From: Verrucomicrobiales bacterium
Lineage (GTDB): Bacteria > Verrucomicrobiota > Verrucomicrobiia > Limisphaerales > UBA9464
DNA length: 20,150 nt
Direction: 5' to 3'
Assembly (NCBI GenBank): GCA_003445095.1
Contig: DLVS01000066.1
Location: 1-20,150, forward strand
In this document: positions 16,517 to 20,150 of the stretch, piece after piece
Layout of the letters: the number at the start of each line of letters is the position of its first letter
Position numbering within the stretch: position 1 is the stretch's first letter
Translations under genes and position numbers: made by a program
Notes under the pieces: model-generated
Told to the model about the DNA's origin: nothing
Database searches by the model: none
Seen by the model: only the letters and a program-made list of their open reading frames with translations

Positions 16517-17539
16517 ATGACGGCTCCAACCCTTCGCATCAGTGCTCCGGTACGCATTTCCTTCGGGATCATGTTGGCGTTGCTGTTTTTGATTGGCTGG
16601 CTCCATTTGGCGACGCTGGTGCTGACGGCCCTGTTTGGCTACTTGTCGATTCGCGGTCTGAATGGGGTCGTGGGTGGCCGGAAGTGGCTGGCCGTCTCGC
16701 TCTACACGATCCTCGTTTCGGGACTGATCCTCGGGCTGGTGTATTTTTCCAAGCAGGCTTACGTCACGTTGCCCAAACTTGCCAACTCCACGATACCGGC
16801 CGTCGTCGAGTTCGCTGAGAAACGGGGCCTCGAACTACCGTTCACCGACTTCGCCAGCCTGAAAAAAGTCGCGGTCGAAGAGGTCCGCGTAAAATTCGCG
16901 AACGTTGGACTCTACGTACGAGGGGCAATGTTTGAGATCGCCTCCTTTATCGTCGGCCTCGTTCTCCCGGTTAGTTTGTTTCTCAATTCACGATTCCAAA
17001 TGGAAGGCGATCCGCATGCCGTTCAAGGCAGCCTATACTCGCTCGTCAGTCGTGAACTCGGTCGTCGATTCCGTACCTTCTACGAGAGCTTTTCCACAGT
17101 CATCGGCGCGCAGATCGTGATCTCTGCCATCAACACCGGCGTCACGGCCACCTTTCTCGTCTGGGCAGATTATCAGTACGTCCCAGTCATTCTCACCCTG
17201 ACCTTTCTCTGTGGGTTGCTCCCGATTGTGGGCAACCTCCTGAGCAACACCTTGATCATCGGCGTGGGTTTCACGATCTCTCCGCAGACCGCGTTGTGGG
17301 CGCTGATCTTTCTGGTGACCATCCACAAACTCGAATACTTCCTAAACTCAAAGATCATCGGCGACCGAATCAAGAACCCGATGTGGCTGACGTTGATTGG
17401 CCTCGTCGTCGGAGAACGCTTGATGGGAATTCCGGGAATGATTTTCGCGCCCGTGGTGCTGCACTACCTCAAAGTTGAAACCTCAAAGGCTCGGGTGGCC
17501 GCGAATTCCATCGGGCTCGAGGACGAACCCGAAGTTTGA
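16517..17539 (+). CDS. AI-2E family (PerM/TqsA-type) membrane transporter
   Basis: A 340-residue inner-membrane protein with about eight hydrophobic segments: two near 14-45, one at 57-77, one at 137-157, then 195-217, 223-252, 257-275 and 290-318. A hydrophilic stretch at 80-135 lies between the third and fourth, as in this family. The C-terminal signature is clear: LLPIVGNLLSN, then NPMWLTLIGLVVGERLMGIPGMIFAPVVLHYLK. Members export small molecules such as autoinducer-2 or ions; the name does not establish the cargo here. It starts at ATG 16517 after the repeat-rich intergenic region and converges on mdh with only 18 bp between stop codons. No terminator hairpin was seen in that gap. Confidence 0.9.
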   Translation: MTAPTLRISAPVRISFGIMLALLFLIGWLHLATLVLTALFGYLSIRGLNGVVGGRKWLAVSLYTILVSGLILGLVYFSKQAYVTLPKLANSTIPAVVEFAEKRGLELPFTDFASLKKVAVEEVRVKFANVGLYVRGAMFEIASFIVGLVLPVSLFLNSRFQMEGDPHAVQGSLYSLVSRELGRRFRTFYESFSTVIGAQIVISAINTGVTATFLVWADYQYVPVILTLTFLCGLLPIVGNLLSNTLIIGVGFTISPQTALWALIFLVTIHKLEYFLNSKIIGDRIKNPMWLTLIGLVVGERLMGIPGMIFAPVVLHYLKVETSKARVAANSIGLEDEPEV

Positions 17540-17557
17540 CGCCGGATGCAGGCCAGA

Positions 17558-18547
17558 TCAGGACTTGGGCAGTAGTTCGCTGACGAGGGCCTTCTCTTCC
17601 TTCAATTCGTTCTCGGTGGCGACAATCTTGGAGCGGCTGAACTCATTCACCGGAACGCCAGGAATGATCTCCGGAACTCCGCCCTGGGAACGCATGGGAA
17701 AGCTATAGATGAGGCCGGACTCAATCCCATAACTACCATCGGAACACACCGCGACACTGAAGCAATCGCCCGCCGGCGTGGGGAGTGTGATCGCGTGGAC
17801 GGTATCTACGATCGCGTTGGCGGCGGACGCGGCCGAGCTGAACCCGCGGGCTTCGATAATGGCGGCACCGCGCTTTTGCACGGTGGGGATGAAGGTATCC
17901 TTGAACCAACTGTCGTCGTTGATGACTTCCGGGGCCGGACGCCCTTGAATCTTCGCATTCGGAAAATCGGGGTACATGGTGGAACTGTGATTCCCCCAGA
18001 TAGCCACATTCGTAACTTGGGTGCTGTCCACGTTGGCCTTCTTCGCGAGCTGCGTCGTGGCGCGATTCTGGTCGAGCATGGTCATGGCGAACCAACGGTT
18101 GCGCGGAACTGAGGGCGCGTTGTTCATCGCGATTAGGCAGTTGGTGTTGCAAGGGTTGCCCACGACCAAAATTCGAACGTCCTGGGCCGCGTTCCGGGCG
18201 ATCGCTTGTCCTTGGCCGATGAAGATCTTGCCGTTGATTCCCAAGAGGTCTTTGCGCTCCATGCCCTGCTTGCGCGGCACACTTCCGACGAGTAACGCCC
18301 AATTCACACCCCGGAATCCTTCGTCCAAACTTGCGGTGGGGACGACTCCCTTGAGGAGCGGGAAAGCACAATCATCCAATTCCATCACCACGCCGTTGAG
18401 CGCCTTCAGGGCCGGCTCGATTTCCAAGAGATGCAAGATGACCGGTTGGTCAGGTCCAAACATCGCGCCGGAGGCGATGCGAAATAGCAGGGAATAGCCG
18501 ATTTGGCCGGCCGCGCCGGTGACGGCGACTCGAATGGGTGATTTCAT
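17558..18547 (-). CDS. mdh: NAD-dependent malate dehydrogenase
   Basis: A 329-residue cytosolic TCA enzyme interconverting malate and oxaloacetate. ATG at 18547 gives [20 protein letters not shown], matching the Thermus/cytosolic-type family start; the upstream TTG at 18574 is rejected. It has the GAAGQIG dinucleotide loop (11-17) and Glu42 at the NAD ribose position. Other key residues are substrate-loop Arg92 and Arg98 ([12 protein letters not shown]), Asp159 and Arg162 in MLDQNRA, and catalytic His187 in WGNHSSTM. The two loop arginines mark it as malate- rather than lactate-specific. LDQNRA in place of the more usual LDHNRA is a mild variation outside the catalytic pair. It lies 49 bp after the rpiB-glyA fusion on the same strand, so co-transcription is plausible. 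Confidence 0.97.
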   Translation of the reverse strand: MKSPIRVAVTGAAGQIGYSLLFRIASGAMFGPDQPVILHLLEIEPALKALNGVVMELDDCAFPLLKGVVPTASLDEGFRGVNWALLVGSVPRKQGMERKDLLGINGKIFIGQGQAIARNAAQDVRILVVGNPCNTNCLIAMNNAPSVPRNRWFAMTMLDQNRATTQLAKKANVDSTQVTNVAIWGNHSSTMYPDFPNAKIQGRPAPEVINDDSWFKDTFIPTVQKRGAAIIEARGFSSAASAANAIVDTVHAITLPTPAGDCFSVAVCSDGSYGIESGLIYSFPMRSQGGVPEIIPGVPVNEFSRSKIVATENELKEEKALVSELLPKS

Positions 18548-18596
18548 GCAGGAGTAGGTCGATGTTGGAAGCAAAGAAGGAGGGACGCGTGGAAAC

Positions 18597-20150
18597 TCAA
18601 TACGGAAGGGGGAACCGCGCCGTCAACGCTCGAACTCGCTCCCGAACTTTGTGGGCGGTCGCCGAGTTTCCGATGTCGAGCAACACTTCGCTGATCATAT
18701 CGGCGATGGCCGCCATTTCGGGTTCACGCATTCCACGAGTCGTGACCGCTGGGGTGCCCAAACGAATGCCCGACGCCTCGAACGGCGAGCGCGTCTCGAA
18801 CGGAATCGTGTTCTTATTCGTGGTGATGCCCGCCTCATCAAGCGCGAGTTGGCACTGTTTGCCGGTGAGATTACGAGCGCCGACATCCACCAGCAGGACG
18901 TGGTTGTCCGTGCCGTCGGAAACCAGCCGGAAACCATTGCGTTTGATGCCGTCGGCCAAAGCCACGGCGTTGTCCAAGATACGTTGCTGATACTCTTTGA
19001 AGCTGGGCTGCAACGCTTCCTGGAAACACACGGCCTTGGCGGCAATCACGTGCATAAGCGGGCCGCCCTGAATCCCGGGGAACACTTGTGAATCGATTGC
19101 TTTCGCGTGTTGCGCTCGACACAAGATCAGTCCACCCCGAGGCCCGCGAAGCGTCTTATGAGTGGTAGTGGTGACGAAGTCGGCATGAGGGACCGGACTC
19201 GGATGAAGCCCCGTCGCCACGAGGCCAGCGATGTGCGCGATATCGGCAAGCAGAAGCGCGCCCACCTCGCGAGCAACCTCACCCAAGCGTTGGAAGTCGA
19301 TCACCCTTGGATAGGCGGATGCGCCCACGGTAATCATTTTGGGCCGATGTTCGCGGGCTAACGCCGCCAACCGATCGAAGTCGAGCCGTTCATCACCGGG
19401 TCTCACCCCGTAGTGAACGATTTCGAAGAACTTGCCGGAGAAATTTGCTTTGTTGCCGTGGGTGAGATGGCCCCCGTGCGACAGATCCATCGTCAGTAAT
19501 TTGTCGCCTGGCTTCAGCATCGCGAAATACACCGCCATATTGGCCCCTGAGCCGGAATGGGGTTGTACATTGGCATGTTCGGCGCCGAACAACTGTTTGG
19601 CTCGGTCGATCGCGATCTGCTCGGCGACGTCCACCACCTCGCAGCCTCCGTACCAGCGTCGTTTCGGATAGCCTTCGGCGTACTTATTCGTGAGGACGCT
19701 TCCTTGCGCGGCCATCACGGCGGGGCTGGTGAAATTCTCCGAAGCAATCAGTTCAATATTTTCCTGTTGTCGTTGGCGCTCTCGATCCAACACGTCGGCA
19801 ATCGCCGGATCCACCACCGGAAGCGTGAGCTCCGGATGCACGGAATCCTCGAGTTTGTGGACTCGACGTTCGTGGCGGCCACCCTCGAACTCCGCGCCGA
19901 GGAACGCAGTAAGGATCTTCCCCGCCTGCTCCGGGGTGCTGGTCTTAGCACCGAGGCAGAGGACATTGGCGTTGTTATGGCGTCGGCTGAGCGCGGCGGT
20001 ATCCTCGTTCACCACCAAGGCAGCCCGGATGCCGGGCACCTTGTTGGCCGCCATGCACATGCCAATTCCGGTTGCGCAACAGAGCAAGCCAAAGTCCGCC
20101 GCGCCGTTCGCCACCTGATGCGCGACCGCATGCGCGAAATCGGGATAGTC
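18597..20150 (-). CDS. glyA: Ribose-5-phosphate isomerase B / serine hydroxymethyltransferase fusion, 5' end outside the window
   Basis: The frame is open to the right edge, showing 517 residues from [12 protein letters not shown] onward, so the true start lies outside. Visible residues 1-100 are the C-terminal two-thirds of Rpi[11 protein letters not shown] with the catalytic Cys25, [10 protein letters not shown] with His58, and [10 protein letters not shown], the usual RpiB end. RpiB interconverts ribose and ribulose 5-phosphates. From about 105 the chain continues without a stop into complete serine hydroxymethyltransferase: [48 protein letters not shown] (PLP lysine 332) and [15 protein letters not shown]. 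That enzyme makes glycine and methylene-tetrahydrofolate from serine. Both halves keep their catalytic residues, so both are probably active. The two activities both feed nucleotide synthesis (inference). Its stop is 49 bp before mdh. Confidence 0.95.
   Translation of the reverse strand, partial: DYPDFAHAVAHQVANGAADFGLLCCATGIGMCMAANKVPGIRAALVVNEDTAALSRRHNNANVLCLGAKTSTPEQAGKILTAFLGAEFEGGRHERRVHKLEDSVHPELTLPVVDPAIADVLDRERQRQQENIELIASENFTSPAVMAAQGSVLTNKYAEGYPKRRWYGGCEVVDVAEQIAIDRAKQLFGAEHANVQPHSGSGANMAVYFAMLKPGDKLLTMDLSHGGHLTHGNKANFSGKFFEIVHYGVRPGDERLDFDRLAALAREHRPKMITVGASAYPRVIDFQRLGEVAREVGALLLADIAHIAGLVATGLHPSPVPHADFVTTTTHKTLRGPRGGLILCRAQHAKAIDSQVFPGIQGGPLMHVIAAKAVCFQEALQPSFKEYQQRILDNAVALADGIKRNGFRLVSDGTDNHVLLVDVGARNLTGKQCQLALDEAGITTNKNTIPFETRSPFEASGIRLGTPAVTTRGMREPEMAAIADMISEVLLDIGNSATAHKVRERVRALTARFPLPY

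Noticed and set aside
16170..16572. Overlapping open frames on both strands after glyQS
   Set aside because: The stretch is dominated by inverted repeats, and the translations are Arg/Ala/Pro-rich with no domain signature.

Overview
The window looks like a piece of chromosome from a Verrucomicrobiota bacterium of the Pedosphaera/Limisphaera kind (inference from gene content; no rRNA is present). The best evidence is the 1176-residue protein at 4887-8417. It has the Planctomycetes/Verrucomicrobia-type layout: an N-terminal propeller-like dehydrogenase domain, helical repeats, and a C-terminal heme domain with CASCH followed by the ILDPN and LMPEGFE signatures. Start sites mostly lack a clear Shine-Dalgarno sequence. 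No phage, insertion sequence, tRNA or CRISPR array was found.

Layout. Positions 1-621 hold a 185-bp tandem repeat, three full copies plus a partial one, continuing beyond the left edge. Next, on the minus strand, is an exported fusion of a serine hydrolase (AmiE/beta-lactamase fold) with a NamZ exo-muramidase domain (630-3056). A divergent spacer with a perfect hairpin separates it from a plus-strand pair: a phospholipase D/cardiolipin-synthase-like lipoprotein (3273-4859) and the PVC-type heme protein. NADP-isocitrate dehydrogenase follows (8586-9941). A small, probably decaying UPF0175 antitoxin-like gene runs into its 3' end from the other strand. Then come an exported amidohydrolase on the minus strand and, divergently, an exported cytochrome c/PQQ-type sugar dehydrogenase (12583-14256), glycyl-tRNA synthetase (14353-16149) and an AI-2E family permease (16517-17539). 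On the minus strand the window ends with malate dehydrogenase and a ribose-5-phosphate isomerase B/serine hydroxymethyltransferase fusion that is cut by the right edge.

How the genes fit together. Two TCA enzymes, a one-carbon/pentose-phosphate fusion and a tRNA synthetase form the housekeeping part. The exported hydrolases and two heme-bearing dehydrogenases fit a heterotroph that degrades sugars and cell-wall material in the periplasm. Apart from cls-like/PVC and rpiB-glyA/mdh, no long operon is evident.

The most notable unexplained structure is in the non-coding DNA. The 185-bp units contain pairs of inverted hairpins, each headed by GTAG and sharing the loop TTCCAC. A related GTAG-headed hairpin, and an opposed one, recur at 16287-16428. 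This is the architecture of REP/BIME elements mobilised by RAYT transposases, here in a form I do not recognise as described.
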